Part shown: piece after piece, positions 1-8,789 of the stretch
How positions within the stretch are numbered: the stretch's first letter is position 1
Layout: each line of letters starts with the position of its first letter
Assembly: GCF_900454835.1 (NCBI RefSeq)
Contig: NZ_UGTM01000001.1
Coordinates: 1 to 57,500, forward strand
Reading direction: 5' to 3'
Source of the DNA: Prevotella denticola
GTDB lineage: Bacteria; Bacteroidota; Bacteroidia; Bacteroidales; Bacteroidaceae
Length of the DNA: 57,500 nucleotides
Position numbers and translations under genes: made by a program
The notes under the pieces: generated by a model
What the model was told of the DNA's origin: nothing
Seen by the model: only the letters and a program-made list of their open reading frames with translations
Databases searched by the model: none

Positions 1-1515
1 ATGGCACAGGAACAAGTACAGATCCAGACCCAGAAACAGCAGCAGGTGCAGCGGCTCTCGCAGCAGCAGATGCTGCAGGTGAAGCTGTTGGAAATGCCGC
101 TGACGGAACTGGAGGAGTGTGTCAATGCCGAACTGGACGACAATCCCGCACTGGAACGAGGCGGTGAGGAGACAGACGATATTGATACCGGCGACGCAGC
201 AGAGCAGACGGAGGATGACGACTTCGACACACAACAGGAACGGGAAGAACGGCAGGACGCACTCGACTCGGCGCTGGAGCGCATGAAGTCGGATGATGAT
301 ATTCCCACCTACGACTCCCGCCAGCAGCGGAACAACGCCGACTACGAGGAGATTGTCTACGGAGACACGACTTCCTTCATCGACAAGCTCAACGAACAGG
401 TGGGCGAGAGAGAACTTACCGGCCGGCAGAGGGAGATCCTGGAATATCTTATCGGCAGTCTGGACAATGACGGACTCCTGCGGAAGGACCTCGGCAGCAT
501 CAGCGACGAGCTGGCTATCTACCATGGCATAGACGCTGCCGTCGGCGAACTGGAGGAGGTCCTGAAGATATTGCAGGACTTCGACCCCCCCGGCATCGGA
601 GCCAGGACACTGCAGGAATGCCTGCTGCTGCAGGTGGACCGGAAAGCGGAAAACGGCGAGTGGGATCGTGACGGGCAGCTGTACCGCTGCATCCGCACCA
701 TCCTCTCCGACTATTTCGACGCTTTTACAAAGAAACACTGGGACAAGATACAGTCGGCACTCCTGCTGTCTGACCGTCAGGTTGAGACGCTTCAGCGAGA
801 GATCCGCAAGCTGAACCCGAAGCCGGGTGCCTCCATGGGCGAGACGCAGGGCCGGAATCTCCAGCAGATCACCCCCGACTTCATCATCGACACCGAGGAT
901 GACGGGACGATCACCTTCAGCCTCAATCACGGCAATCTGCCCGAACTGCACGTCTCCACGGCATTCAGCGAGATGCTGGCAGCCTACCGGGATAACAAGG
1001 CGGGCATGAACCGGCAGGAGAAGGAGGCTTTGCTCTATGCCAAAGAGAAGGTCGACAAGGCACAGGGGTTCATCGAGGCGGTGAAGCAGAGACGGCATAC
1101 GCTGCAGGTGACGATGAAAACTATCATCGATATACAGCGCAGGTTTTTCCAGGACGGCGATGAAGCTGACCTCAAGCCGATGATTCTCAAGGACATCGCC
1201 GACCGGACCGGACTGGACATATCGACTATCTCGCGGGTGAGCAACATCAAGTATGCGCAGACAAGATGGGGCATCTTCCCGCTCCGCTTCTTCTTCTCGG
1301 ACAGCTATACGACGGAAGACGGCGAGGAGATGTCTACCCGGAAAATCAAGGTCGCACTCAAGGAAGTAATCGGGCAGGAGGACAAACGCCGGCCGCTCAG
1401 CGATGACGCACTTGCCAAGGTCATGAAAGAAAAGGGGTTCCCGATAGCCCGCCGCACGGTCGCCAAGTACCGGGAACAGCTCGGACTGCCTGTCGCAAGA
1501 CTGCGAAAGGAATGA
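1..1515 (+). CDS. rpoN: RNA polymerase sigma-54 factor RpoN
   Basis: Sigma-54 directs core RNA polymerase to -24/-12 promoters and needs an AAA+ activator for open-complex formation. The 504-residue protein shows all the usual parts: a glutamine-rich N-terminal activator-contact region (about residues 1-50), an acidic linker (about 45-95), a core-binding domain (about 115-310) and a C-terminal DNA-binding domain with the RpoN box ARRTVAKYRE at 483-492. Its length is normal for the family. The ATG is the first base of the window, so the promoter and any upstream operon partner lie outside. The stop is followed by a decamer-repeat stretch and a co-directional membrane-protein gene. Confidence 0.97.
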   Translation: MAQEQVQIQTQKQQQVQRLSQQQMLQVKLLEMPLTELEECVNAELDDNPALERGGEETDDIDTGDAAEQTEDDDFDTQQEREERQDALDSALERMKSDDDIPTYDSRQQRNNADYEEIVYGDTTSFIDKLNEQVGERELTGRQREILEYLIGSLDNDGLLRKDLGSISDELAIYHGIDAAVGELEEVLKILQDFDPPGIGARTLQECLLLQVDRKAENGEWDRDGQLYRCIRTILSDYFDAFTKKHWDKIQSALLLSDRQVETLQREIRKLNPKPGASMGETQGRNLQQITPDFIIDTEDDGTITFSLNHGNLPELHVSTAFSEMLAAYRDNKAGMNRQEKEALLYAKEKVDKAQGFIEAVKQRRHTLQVTMKTIIDIQRRFFQDGDEADLKPMILKDIADRTGLDISTISRVSNIKYAQTRWGIFPLRFFFSDSYTTEDGEEMSTRKIKVALKEVIGQEDKRRPLSDDALAKVMKEKGFPIARRTVAKYREQLGLPVARLRKE

Positions 1516-1565
1516 CGGGTCGTGGATGGTGGCTCGTGGGTGGTGAGTGCTGATGCTTACCTGTT

Positions 1566-1640
1566 CATCGCTTATCATCGTCCCGCCTATCATCGCCCAT
1601 CATCGCCTATCCCCGCTTATCATCGCCCATCCTCTCCCAC
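1566..1640 (+). repeat. Degenerate decamer array, TATCATCGCC type
   Basis: About seven imperfect tandem units of consensus TATCaTCGCC fill the gap between rpoN and the next gene and end roughly 10 bp before its ATG. The array reads in the sense direction of the downstream gene. The same kind of array occurs at 2931-3038, 17190-17337, 21032-21133 and 37826-37911. Confidence 0.8.
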
Positions 1641-1649
1641 CCTAAAAGA

Positions 1650-2267
1650 ATGAAGGAAAAGAACATCATATTGACAGCAAGAATCGTGAGCATGGTGCTC
1701 ACGCCTTTCTATCTGCCCGTCGTGGGCATACTGGCTATCTTCATATTCAGTTATCTCAGTATGTTCCCATGGCAGGCCAAGCTGGCATACGTCCTGATGG
1801 TCTATGCCTTCACGGTACTCATCCCTACCTTGCTCATCCACCTCTACCGGCAGTATCATGGCTGGACGCTCATTCAGCTGGGGCAGCGGGAGCGGAGAAT
1901 GGTCCCTTATGCCATCTCCATCATCTGTTATTTCACGTGTTTCTACATCATGAACCTGCTGCATCTGCCGCACATGCTGACATCGATACTTATGGCGGCA
2001 CTGGTGATACAGATTCTCTGTGCCGTCATCAACGTGTGGTGGAAAATCTCTACCCATACGGCAGCCATCGGCGGAGTGACCGGCTCGCTGATAGCCTTCT
2101 CTCTGCTGCTCAGCTTTGATCCGATGTGGTGGCTCTGTCTTACCCTCGTCGTCTCCGGCATGGTAGGCAGCAGCAGGATGATTCTCAGGCAGCATTCATT
2201 GGAACAGGTCACATCGGGATTCTTCCTGGGACTGGTCTGCTCATTCCTTACCGTCATCATCGTGTAA
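1650..2267 (+). CDS. PAP2-family membrane phosphatase-like protein
   Basis: This is a 205-residue, strongly hydrophobic protein with about six predicted membrane segments. The C-terminal half resembles the PAP2 phosphatase signature: a THTAAIGG stretch sits where the PSGH motif would be (about residue 135). It is followed by SRMILRQHSLEQVTSG (about 175-190), which fits the third PAP2 motif SRxxxxxHxxxxVxxG. PAP2 proteins dephosphorylate lipid phosphates such as undecaprenyl or phosphatidylglycerol phosphate, but the substrate cannot be told here. The first motif (KxxxxxxRP) is not obvious; the QRERRMVPY stretch near residue 80 may be a diverged form. It lies between rpoN and purE, separated from rpoN by a decamer array. 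Confidence 0.7.
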   Translation: MKEKNIILTARIVSMVLTPFYLPVVGILAIFIFSYLSMFPWQAKLAYVLMVYAFTVLIPTLLIHLYRQYHGWTLIQLGQRERRMVPYAISIICYFTCFYIMNLLHLPHMLTSILMAALVIQILCAVINVWWKISTHTAAIGGVTGSLIAFSLLLSFDPMWWLCLTLVVSGMVGSSRMILRQHSLEQVTSGFFLGLVCSFLTVIIV

Positions 2268-2294
2268 GCCTATTCATTTAAAACAATACAGAAC

Positions 2295-2801
2295 ATGAAG
2301 CCATTAGTAAGCATTATCATGGGTTCGACAAGCGACTTGCCCGTCATGGAAAAAGCTTGTAAGTGGTTGGAGCAGCAGGAGATTCCCTTTGAGGTGAATG
2401 CCCTCTCTGCCCATCGCACACCCGATGCCGTCGAAACCTTCGCCAAGGAAGCCAAAGGGCGGGGCATAAAGGTAATCATCGCAGGTGCCGGCATGGCGGC
2501 GGCACTGCCCGGTGTCATCGCTGCCTCAACTCCGCTTCCGGTCATCGGCGTGCCGATTAAGGGAATGCTCGACGGTCTCGATGCCATGCTGTCCATCATC
2601 CAGATGCCACCGGGCATACCGGTTGCCACCGTGGGTGTCAACGGTGCCCAGAATGCCGCCATTCTTGCCGCAGAGATGATGGCGATCGGCGATGAGGCCA
2701 TTGCCTGTAAAGTGGATGCCTGGAAGGCTTCTCTGGGAGAGAAGATTGAGAAGGCCAACAGGGAACTGGCCGAGCTGAAGGATTACAGGTTCAAGTGCTG
2801 A
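2295..2801 (+). CDS. purE: N5-carboxyaminoimidazole ribonucleotide mutase PurE
   Basis: PurE converts N5-CAIR to CAIR in de novo purine synthesis in the cytosol. The 168-residue protein is a full-length class I PurE. It begins with the glycine/serine phosphate-binding loop IIMGSTSDLPVM, followed by the SAHRTPD motif (about residues 40-46) that holds the catalytic histidine, then the AGAGMAAALPGV stretch and the PPGIPVATVGVNGAQNAA segment typical of bacterial PurE. The start is 28 bp after the PAP2-like gene, so co-transcription is likely. The purK partner is not in the window. Confidence 0.97.
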   Translation: MKPLVSIIMGSTSDLPVMEKACKWLEQQEIPFEVNALSAHRTPDAVETFAKEAKGRGIKVIIAGAGMAAALPGVIAASTPLPVIGVPIKGMLDGLDAMLSIIQMPPGIPVATVGVNGAQNAAILAAEMMAIGDEAIACKVDAWKASLGEKIEKANRELAELKDYRFKC

Positions 2802-2831
2802 AGGGCCTTAGGCCTGGGCCAGCCCCAGCCC

Positions 2832-2925
2832 AGCCTCACCCCCGGTCCGGCCTCACCCCCGGCCCCTCTCCGAATGGATAGGGGAGTAATCACCGACGAA
2901 GGGTCTTGTCAGGGGATGGCTTGAG
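2832..2925 (+). repeat. Dispersed GC-rich palindromic element, copy 1
   Basis: A stretch of about 90 bp begins CCTCACCCCCGGCCCCTCTCC and contains the inverted repeat CCCCTCTCC-GAAT-GGATAGGGG. It ends in GGGTCTTGTCAGGGG and runs straight into a decamer array. The same composite, with few differences, is found at 20950-21020, also followed by a decamer array. It is non-coding and lies between purE and ispG. Confidence 0.8.
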
Positions 2926-2930
2926 TAGAC

Positions 2931-3038
2931 TCATCACCGCCTATCACCGCTTATCACCATTTATCATCGCCTACCACTCACCACCTATTATCGCCTACCG
3001 CATCGCCTATCATCGCCCATCACAACTTATCATCATCC
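2931..3038 (+). repeat. Degenerate decamer array upstream of ispG
   Basis: About ten imperfect units of TATCAcCGCC/TATCATCGCC run from the end of the palindromic element to the ispG ATG at 3039. The polarity is toward ispG. No recognisable TAnnTTTG promoter element lies inside the array. Confidence 0.8.
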
Positions 3039-4964
3039 ATGATCGATTTATTCAACTTTGAAAGAAGGAAAACCTCAGTCACCCATGTCGGCACACTCGA
3101 CATCGGTGGAGAGAACCCAGTACGCATACAGTCAATGACCACCACCTCCACGGACGATACCGAAGGGAGCGTGGCACAGGCAGAGCGCATCATTGATGCA
3201 GGAGGAGAACTCGTGCGCCTCACCACGCAAGGAAAGCGAGAGGCAGAGAATCTCAAGAACATCAATGCGCAGCTGCGGGCCGACGGCTACATGACACCTC
3301 TCTGTGCCGATGTCCACTTCAATGCGAATGTAGCGGACGTGGCAGCTCTCTATGCGGAGAAAGTCCGCATCAATCCCGGCAACTATGTGGATCCGGCACG
3401 GACGTTCAAGAAACTGGAGTACACCGATGAGGAATATGCCCGGGAACTGCAGAAGATTGAGGATCGGCTTGTTCCGTTCATCAATATCTGCAAGGAGAAC
3501 CACACCGCCGTACGCATCGGCGTAAACCATGGCAGCCTGTCCGACCGCATCCGCAACCGCTATGGAGACACACCGGCAGGCATCGTGGAGAGCTGCATGG
3601 AGTTCCTGCGTATCTTCCGCAGGCATGATTTCCATGATATTGTCATCTCCATCAAGTCATCCAACACCGTTGTCATGGTCCGATCGGTGCGTCTCCTCGT
3701 GGCCGAAATGGACAAAGAGGATATGCACTATCCGCTCCATCTCGGTGTCACGGAGGCCGGCGAGGGTGAAGACGGCCGTATCAAAAGCGCCGTGGGCATC
3801 GGTGCGCTGCTTGCCGACGGCATCGGCGATACTATCCGTGTGTCGCTGAGTGAAGAGCCGGAGTGCGAGATTCCTGTAGCGAGGTATCTCGCATGGTATA
3901 TCCGTCGTCACGAGAAGCATCTTCTCATCCCCGGCGAACGGTATTCCGGCTTTGATTATCTCCATCCTGAACGCCGCGAAACGGTGGCGGCAGGCAATAT
4001 CGGTGGCGGCAACGTGCCTGTTGTCATTGCCACCCGAAAGGCCGGACAGGCTGCTGTTGATGTCTCTTCGCCTGAACTGCCGAAGCCGGACTATATCTAT
4101 GTACAGGGAAGACTACCTGAAAACAAGGTGAAGAACCAGAAGTACATCCTTGATTACGATGCCTATATGGAGCTTGCCCATGGTGGCAGGCAGTCCCTTG
4201 AGAATGTTTACCCCATCTTCCCTGTCACAGGAATGCCCTTCATCAGTGCGATAGATACGGAAGTTAAGTTCCTTGTCCTGAAGTTCGGAACACCTTCCGA
4301 AGAATTCCTTGCCTGCCTGAAGGCCCACCCTGAAGTGGTGGTCGTCTGCATGACAAGCCATCAGAACCGTCTCGGCGACCAGCGGGCACTGGCGCACCAG
4401 CTGATGATTGCGGGCGTGAAGAACCCCATTGTCTTCGCACAGATGTACCGGCATTCCACACCAGCAGCAGAGGAAGAACCCCTCGCCAGCCAATCTACAG
4501 CCCCCATCACTCCGAAGGAACAGTTCCAGCTGGAGGCGGCAGCCGACATGGGAGCACTGATGATGGACGGACTGACCGATGGTGTCTGGCTTATGAACGA
4601 CGGAAATCTGTCACAGGACGACATCGAGCAGACCGCCTTCGCCATCCTCCAGGCAGGCCGGCTGCGCATGGTGAAGACCGAATACATTTCCTGCCCGGGC
4701 TGCGGGCGGACCCTCTACGACCTCCGTACCACCATCGCCCGCATCAAGGAAGCTACCAAGGGCATGACGGGACTGAAGGTAGGTATCATGGGGTGTATTG
4801 TGAACGGACCGGGCGAGATGGCTGATGCCGACTATGGATACGTGGGTGCGGGTCCGAAGAAAGTCAGTCTATACCGCCGGCAGGTATGTGTTGAACATAA
4901 CATCCCGGAAGAAGAAGCCGTGGACCATCTGCTGGCTCTGATCAAGGCAGACCGGGAGAAGTAG
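3039..4964 (+). CDS. ispG: (E)-4-hydroxy-3-methylbut-2-enyl-diphosphate synthase IspG (GcpE), long form
   Basis: IspG carries out the penultimate step of the MEP isoprenoid pathway, reducing MEcPP to HMBPP with a [4Fe-4S] cluster. At 641 residues this is the long form with a central insertion between the TIM barrel and the Fe-S domain, as seen in Bacteroidota, Chlamydiae and plants; the short form is about 370 residues. The barrel carries VRIQSMTTTSTDD near the start and VRIGVNHGSL. The C-terminal cluster ligands are visible as CPGCGR (C552, C555) and GCIVNGPGE (C586, E593). The start follows a decamer array; a hairpin terminator follows at 5027-5058. Confidence 0.97.
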   Translation: MIDLFNFERRKTSVTHVGTLDIGGENPVRIQSMTTTSTDDTEGSVAQAERIIDAGGELVRLTTQGKREAENLKNINAQLRADGYMTPLCADVHFNANVADVAALYAEKVRINPGNYVDPARTFKKLEYTDEEYARELQKIEDRLVPFINICKENHTAVRIGVNHGSLSDRIRNRYGDTPAGIVESCMEFLRIFRRHDFHDIVISIKSSNTVVMVRSVRLLVAEMDKEDMHYPLHLGVTEAGEGEDGRIKSAVGIGALLADGIGDTIRVSLSEEPECEIPVARYLAWYIRRHEKHLLIPGERYSGFDYLHPERRETVAAGNIGGGNVPVVIATRKAGQAAVDVSSPELPKPDYIYVQGRLPENKVKNQKYILDYDAYMELAHGGRQSLENVYPIFPVTGMPFISAIDTEVKFLVLKFGTPSEEFLACLKAHPEVVVVCMTSHQNRLGDQRALAHQLMIAGVKNPIVFAQMYRHSTPAAEEEPLASQSTAPITPKEQFQLEAAADMGALMMDGLTDGVWLMNDGNLSQDDIEQTAFAILQAGRLRMVKTEYISCPGCGRTLYDLRTTIARIKEATKGMTGLKVGIMGCIVNGPGEMADADYGYVGAGPKKVSLYRRQVCVEHNIPEEEAVDHLLALIKADREK

Positions 4965-5026
4965 CCTCCGTGAATCCTGCCGCAACCGCACTGTCAGGAT
5001 GGCCGGATGAAACAGAATGGAGGAAA

Positions 5027-5058
5027 GGGCTTATGGAGCAGGCTGTCTTCATAAGCCC
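5027..5058 (+). terminator. Hairpin terminator candidate after ispG
   Basis: GGGCTTATG (5027-5035) pairs perfectly with CATAAGCCC (5050-5058) around a 14-base loop. It is followed by a weakly T-rich tail (TGATTCGTTT). It lies 62 bp past the ispG stop. Confidence 0.6.
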
Positions 5059-5096
5059 TGATTCGTTTACAGGCCGGCCCTGGCATTTCCCGGAAT

Positions 5097-5370
5097 CCGT
5101 TTGTATCCCTTATTGTCGCTGTCCGTTAGAACTTGAATGTCATGGATTTCCATGTGTAACTTTCTTTCAACCGGCAATCTCTCATTGCCTTTGGGAAAGC
5201 CGGTGCGCCCCATCAAATTACCATCTATATGATAGTGACAAGGAGCAGACATAGCCACCTTCTGCCGATGTGTTGATGCCCGACACACATTGTGCTGGCC
5301 GTGAACACCAGACGTGTCGAGGGACAACTCTCTTGCGATATGCCGCCGGGAAGAAAGCGGGTTGCGGCAG
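5097..5370 (+). repeat. Dispersed intergenic element, copy A
   Basis: This stretch carries the modules shared by the dispersed element: GCTGTCCGTTAGAACTTG at about 5118 (possible element end), ATGATAGTGACAAGG at about 5228, GATGCCCGACACAC at about 5277, AACACCAGACGTGTCGAGGG at about 5306 and GCCGCCGGGAAG at about 5343. Diverged copies lie near 39118-39320 (same orientation), 45585-45700 (inverted) and 14740-14970 (inverted module). The rest of the 4965-5515 gap holds only the ispG hairpin; I see no credible gene in it. Confidence 0.7.
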
Positions 5371-5515
5371 GCTGCAGTGTCAATGCTCCCCATCGCATCT
5401 ATTCCCGGTCTATCCCGGCAAGGGCGACGACCGGACTGTCTGCCGAAACATAAAGGCTTCCTCCCCGCAACGGACAGACCGTCCCTGCCCTTTCCATCAC
5501 GCCATGGGCAACCCG

Positions 5516-6349
5516 TCAACCGACGAATCGGCGGAGTCCTGGGACAAAAGTGCGGGAGACAGGGACGGTGTCATCACAGCCGGAGAGACGCAGCTGGTAA
5601 CCGTTGGAATTGCCTTTAGCAGAGCTGATGTTGTTGATGTTCACAAGAAACGAACGGTGGCACTGGAAGATGTTGTCGTAAGGCAAGGCGGCTTTCAAGG
5701 CTACCAGTGTTGACCGGAGTTCGGTTTTCACCGTTTTGCCTTCATTCCGGTAACACACACAGACATTGTTTTTTCGCGATTCGATATACAGCAGGTCGTT
5801 GATGGGCAGGGTGAGGTCGGCTCCCCGAAGATTCTGGTCGTGCAGCGTGATGACAATGCCCGCCTGCTCATCGGTGGTCTTCCGTATCAGCTCTTCCAGT
5901 CTGCCGTTCAGCATCCGGTTGTAGTTTATCAGCGTAAAAATGCCCGTGACGATCACCCAGACAAGGAAAGTCCAGTAAAAGAAGACCCAGAACAGTCTTC
6001 CCGTCAACGGGATATGGAAAAAGAAGGCGGCATAGACCGTCATGGAGACTGCCATGGCCAGTTCAATGCCGATACTGTACAGAATCTGATGTCCGTTGGT
6101 CACCGCGATTTTCCTGTACGACAGCGTCTTGAAGAAAAGGACTGAACCCAGCCACAGGACACAGGCGGTCAGTACGCCGAAGCCCAGGCACATCAGGAAA
6201 ATACTGCCCCGGTACTGGCTGATCCCGAACGGCTGCAGAAGATAGAGAAACAGGAAAATGCCACCTCCTGACGCAACACTCGTGCGCCAGGAGGTGGCAT
6301 TTCCCTGCAATGTACATCTGCTGCGGAGGAAAGATGACAGTCTGCTCAT
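5516..6349 (-). CDS. Membrane-anchored LytTR-domain transcriptional regulator
   Basis: This 277-residue protein has four predicted membrane segments in its N-terminal half (after the MSRLSSFLRS start) and a C-terminal LytTR DNA-binding domain over about the last 100 residues. Landmarks of that domain include LLYIESRKNNVCVCY and FQCHRSFLVNINNI. Membrane-bound LytTR proteins are common in Bacteroidota; their signal is usually unknown. I chose the ATG at 6349 because the in-frame start at 6433 lies upstream of a good promoter (-33 CTTG, -7 TAACTTTG at 6380-6411) whose predicted transcription start is about 6373. The gene is divergent from nosZ, so a role in nos control is possible but unsupported. 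Confidence 0.85.
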   Translation of the reverse strand: MSRLSSFLRSRCTLQGNATSWRTSVASGGGIFLFLYLLQPFGISQYRGSIFLMCLGFGVLTACVLWLGSVLFFKTLSYRKIAVTNGHQILYSIGIELAMAVSMTVYAAFFFHIPLTGRLFWVFFYWTFLVWVIVTGIFTLINYNRMLNGRLEELIRKTTDEQAGIVITLHDQNLRGADLTLPINDLLYIESRKNNVCVCYRNEGKTVKTELRSTLVALKAALPYDNIFQCHRSFLVNINNISSAKGNSNGYQLRLSGCDDTVPVSRTFVPGLRRFVG

Positions 6350-6379
6350 GATTTTTCTTAAAGGGTTGTTGTCTGCCTG

Positions 6380-6411
6380 CAAAGTTACGCTTTTTCTCCC
6401 TTTCCTGCAAG
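6380..6411 (-). promoter_or_regulatory. Promoter of the LytTR regulator
   Basis: On the minus strand, CTTG (6408-6411), a 20-bp spacer and TAACTTTG (6380-6387) match the Bacteroidota primary promoter. The predicted start near 6373 gives a short leader to the ATG at 6349. Confidence 0.75.
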
Positions 6412-6583
6412 TCTCATGCCCGGATAAGACCAATGGCCTGACAGTCCTGGCGTTCCCTGCCGTTTATGTCTGGAAACCTCCGGAATCCTTCATGGGCGGC
6501 CTACGGAACAGTTCTACAGGCTTTTCCCCTTTCGACAGCAGACAGCAGATTATTCATAAAGGAAACATTATATTGCTTTATAA

Positions 6584-6615
6584 TTTGCTTATTTCTTTAA
6601 AATTCCATACCTTTA
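6584..6615 (+). promoter_or_regulatory. Promoter of the nos operon
   Basis: TTTG (6584-6587), a 20-bp spacer and TACCTTTA (6608-6615) fit the Bacteroidota TTTG-N20-TAnnTTTG promoter with one mismatch at the last base. The predicted start near 6622 leaves a leader of about 29 nt before the nosZ ATG at 6651. I see no complete FNR/CRP-type palindrome nearby. Confidence 0.7.
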
Positions 6616-6650
6616 TGCCCTCAAAACAAAACTTTTAATTGATCTTCATT

Positions 6651-8687
6651 ATGAAAAAGTCTATTCTATTTTCGCTGGCATCGCTCATTGCCTTCGGCGG
6701 TGTGCTGCATTCCTGCAAGCCCAAGAAGACCGGGCAGATTGCAGTCGACGACGATGCAGCCAAGCAGGTCTACGTTGCTCCCGGGCACTATGACGAGTAC
6801 TACGACTTCGTGTCGGGAGGCTTCAGCGGACAGGTGGCTGTCTATGGCATCCCGTCCGGCCGCCTGCTCAAGGTAATCCCCGTCTTTTCACAGAACGGTG
6901 AAAACGGCTATGGCTATGACGAGAACACCAAGCCCATGCTGAACACATCCTTCGGATTCGTGCCATGGGACGACTCGCACCATACACAGCTTTCCGAGAC
7001 CGATGCCATGTACGACGGCCGCTGGCTGTTCATCAATGCCAACAACACGCCGCGTATTGCACGCATCGACCTCAAGAGCTTCCGTACAGCAGAAATCATC
7101 GAACTGCCGAATACGAGCGGCAACCATGCTTCGCCGTTCATCACCTGCAACACAGAGTACATCGTGGCAGGTACCCGCTTCAGCGTCCCGGCCGATTACG
7201 AGAACGGTGACGTGCCCATCAAGGACTACAAGGAGAAGTTCCGCGGACACATTTCTTATATAAAGGTAGACAAGAACACCGGCGGTCTCAGCCTGGACTT
7301 CCAGCTGGCTCTGCCGCCGTTCAACTACGACCTGAGCCACAGCGGCAAGAATGCCTCTGCCGACTGGTCGTTCTTCACCTGCTACAACACCGAGGAGGCC
7401 CACTCCCTTCTGGAGGTCAACGCTTCTCACAACGACAAGGACTACATCCTCGCCATCAACTGGAAGAAGGCTGCGGAACACGCAGCAAAGGGCGACTTCG
7501 ACTGGAAGCCCTGTAAGTATGCGCACAACGTGATGCACGAAGACACCGAGCAGGCCACTTCCGAAATCCTGAACAAGGTGAAGGTGATTGATACCAGGAA
7601 ATACAACGACTTCCTTTATCTCATCCCATGTCCGAAGTCTCCGCATGGCGTGGACGTGGACCCGTCCGGCGAGTACATCGTAGGTAACGGCAAGCTGAGT
7701 GCCAACCTGCCTGTATTCAGCTTCACGAAGATACAGGATGCCATCAAGAACCACCAGTTCGACGGCAAGGTCGACGGCATCAACGTCATCAAGTATGAAT
7801 CTGCCCTGCACGGTGAAGTACAGTCGCCGGGGCTGGGATCACTCCATACCGAGTTCGATGCTGACGGAAACGCCTATACCAGCTTCTTCATCTCTTCGGA
7901 GATTGTGAAATGGAGACTGAAAGACTGCCAGATAGAAGACCGCATCCCTACTTATTACTCCATCGGCCATCTGTCCGTACTGGGTGCCGACACCAAGAAG
8001 CCCTACGGAAAGTACATGGTAGCCTACAACAAGATTACGAAGGACTGCTTCCTGCCGACGGGTCCGGAGCTTTGCCAGGCAGCACAGCTCTATGACATCA
8101 GCGGAAAGAAAATGCGTCTGATCCTGGAATTCCCGACCATCGGCGAACCCCACTATGCCAGTGCCATCGCAGCAGATATGCTGAAACCGAACATGATGTA
8201 CTTCACCCGCCTGGCCGACAACCACAATCCTTACAAGATAAGCACTGCCCAGCAGGCACGTGTGGAGCGTCACGACAACCGCGTGGACATCTACATGGCA
8301 GCCATCCGCTCACGCCTCGTTCCCGACAACATCGAGGGCATCAGGCTGGGTGACGAGGTTTATTTCCACGTGACGAACATCGAGCAGGAGTGGGACATAC
8401 CGCACGGCTTCACCGTAAAGGGCAACAACAATGCCGAGATTCTCGTCATGCCGGGTGAGACCTGCACGCTGAAATGGATTCCGAACAGGGTAGGCATCCT
8501 TCCGTTCTACTGTACCGACTTCTGCAGTGCGCTCCATCAGGAAATGCAGGGATATGCCCGCGTCTCTCCGAAGGGCAGCAACACACCGCTGAGCTTCACC
8601 ATCGACGACAAGCTGCCGTCACAGTTCGCTGCCACGAAACCGACGACCCAGTCGGCTGCAGCTCCTACGACGCACAAGAGAAAATAA
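6651..8687 (+). CDS. nosZ: Nitrous-oxide reductase NosZ, clade II, predicted lipoprotein
   Basis: NosZ reduces N2O to N2 in the periplasm using a CuZ cluster and a CuA electron-entry site. The 678-residue protein starts with a lipoprotein signal ending in LHSC (Cys22), not the Tat signal of clade I enzymes. CuZ histidines appear in DDSHHTQ (110-111), SPHGVDV, LGSLHTEFD, SIGHLSV and EPHYASA. The C-terminal cupredoxin domain keeps all CuA ligands: H585 (DIPHG) and the CTDFCSALHQEM motif (C621, C625, H629, M632). I chose the ATG at 6651 over an upstream in-frame TTG at 6639 because the signal peptide begins there. It is the first gene of a six-gene operon. No key residue is missing, so it should be active if matured. 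Confidence 0.96.
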   Translation: MKKSILFSLASLIAFGGVLHSCKPKKTGQIAVDDDAAKQVYVAPGHYDEYYDFVSGGFSGQVAVYGIPSGRLLKVIPVFSQNGENGYGYDENTKPMLNTSFGFVPWDDSHHTQLSETDAMYDGRWLFINANNTPRIARIDLKSFRTAEIIELPNTSGNHASPFITCNTEYIVAGTRFSVPADYENGDVPIKDYKEKFRGHISYIKVDKNTGGLSLDFQLALPPFNYDLSHSGKNASADWSFFTCYNTEEAHSLLEVNASHNDKDYILAINWKKAAEHAAKGDFDWKPCKYAHNVMHEDTEQATSEILNKVKVIDTRKYNDFLYLIPCPKSPHGVDVDPSGEYIVGNGKLSANLPVFSFTKIQDAIKNHQFDGKVDGINVIKYESALHGEVQSPGLGSLHTEFDADGNAYTSFFISSEIVKWRLKDCQIEDRIPTYYSIGHLSVLGADTKKPYGKYMVAYNKITKDCFLPTGPELCQAAQLYDISGKKMRLILEFPTIGEPHYASAIAADMLKPNMMYFTRLADNHNPYKISTAQQARVERHDNRVDIYMAAIRSRLVPDNIEGIRLGDEVYFHVTNIEQEWDIPHGFTVKGNNNAEILVMPGETCTLKWIPNRVGILPFYCTDFCSALHQEMQGYARVSPKGSNTPLSFTIDDKLPSQFAATKPTTQSAAAPTTHKRK

Positions 8688-8789
8688 TCACTGAAAACAA
8701 GTCAGAATCCAATGACCTGCCCTCATCGCCTGTACAAGGACAGAATGTCCAGCAGGCATGAGCGACAGGTGCTTAAATCTGTAAAGAAC

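Noticed and set aside
2931..3038. Possible CRISPR array in the regular repeats
   Set aside because: Units are 10 bp, contiguous and degenerate, with no spacers and no cas genes nearby. The 20-23-bp arrays also lack unique spacers.
5067..5519. 150-codon frame on the minus strand between ispG and the LytTR gene
   Set aside because: It spans the dispersed element and has no recognisable domain; similarity to other copies follows from the DNA repeat.
6639..6650. TTG start for nosZ
   Set aside because: The ATG at 6651 begins the lipoprotein signal; the TTG adds residues unlike the family.
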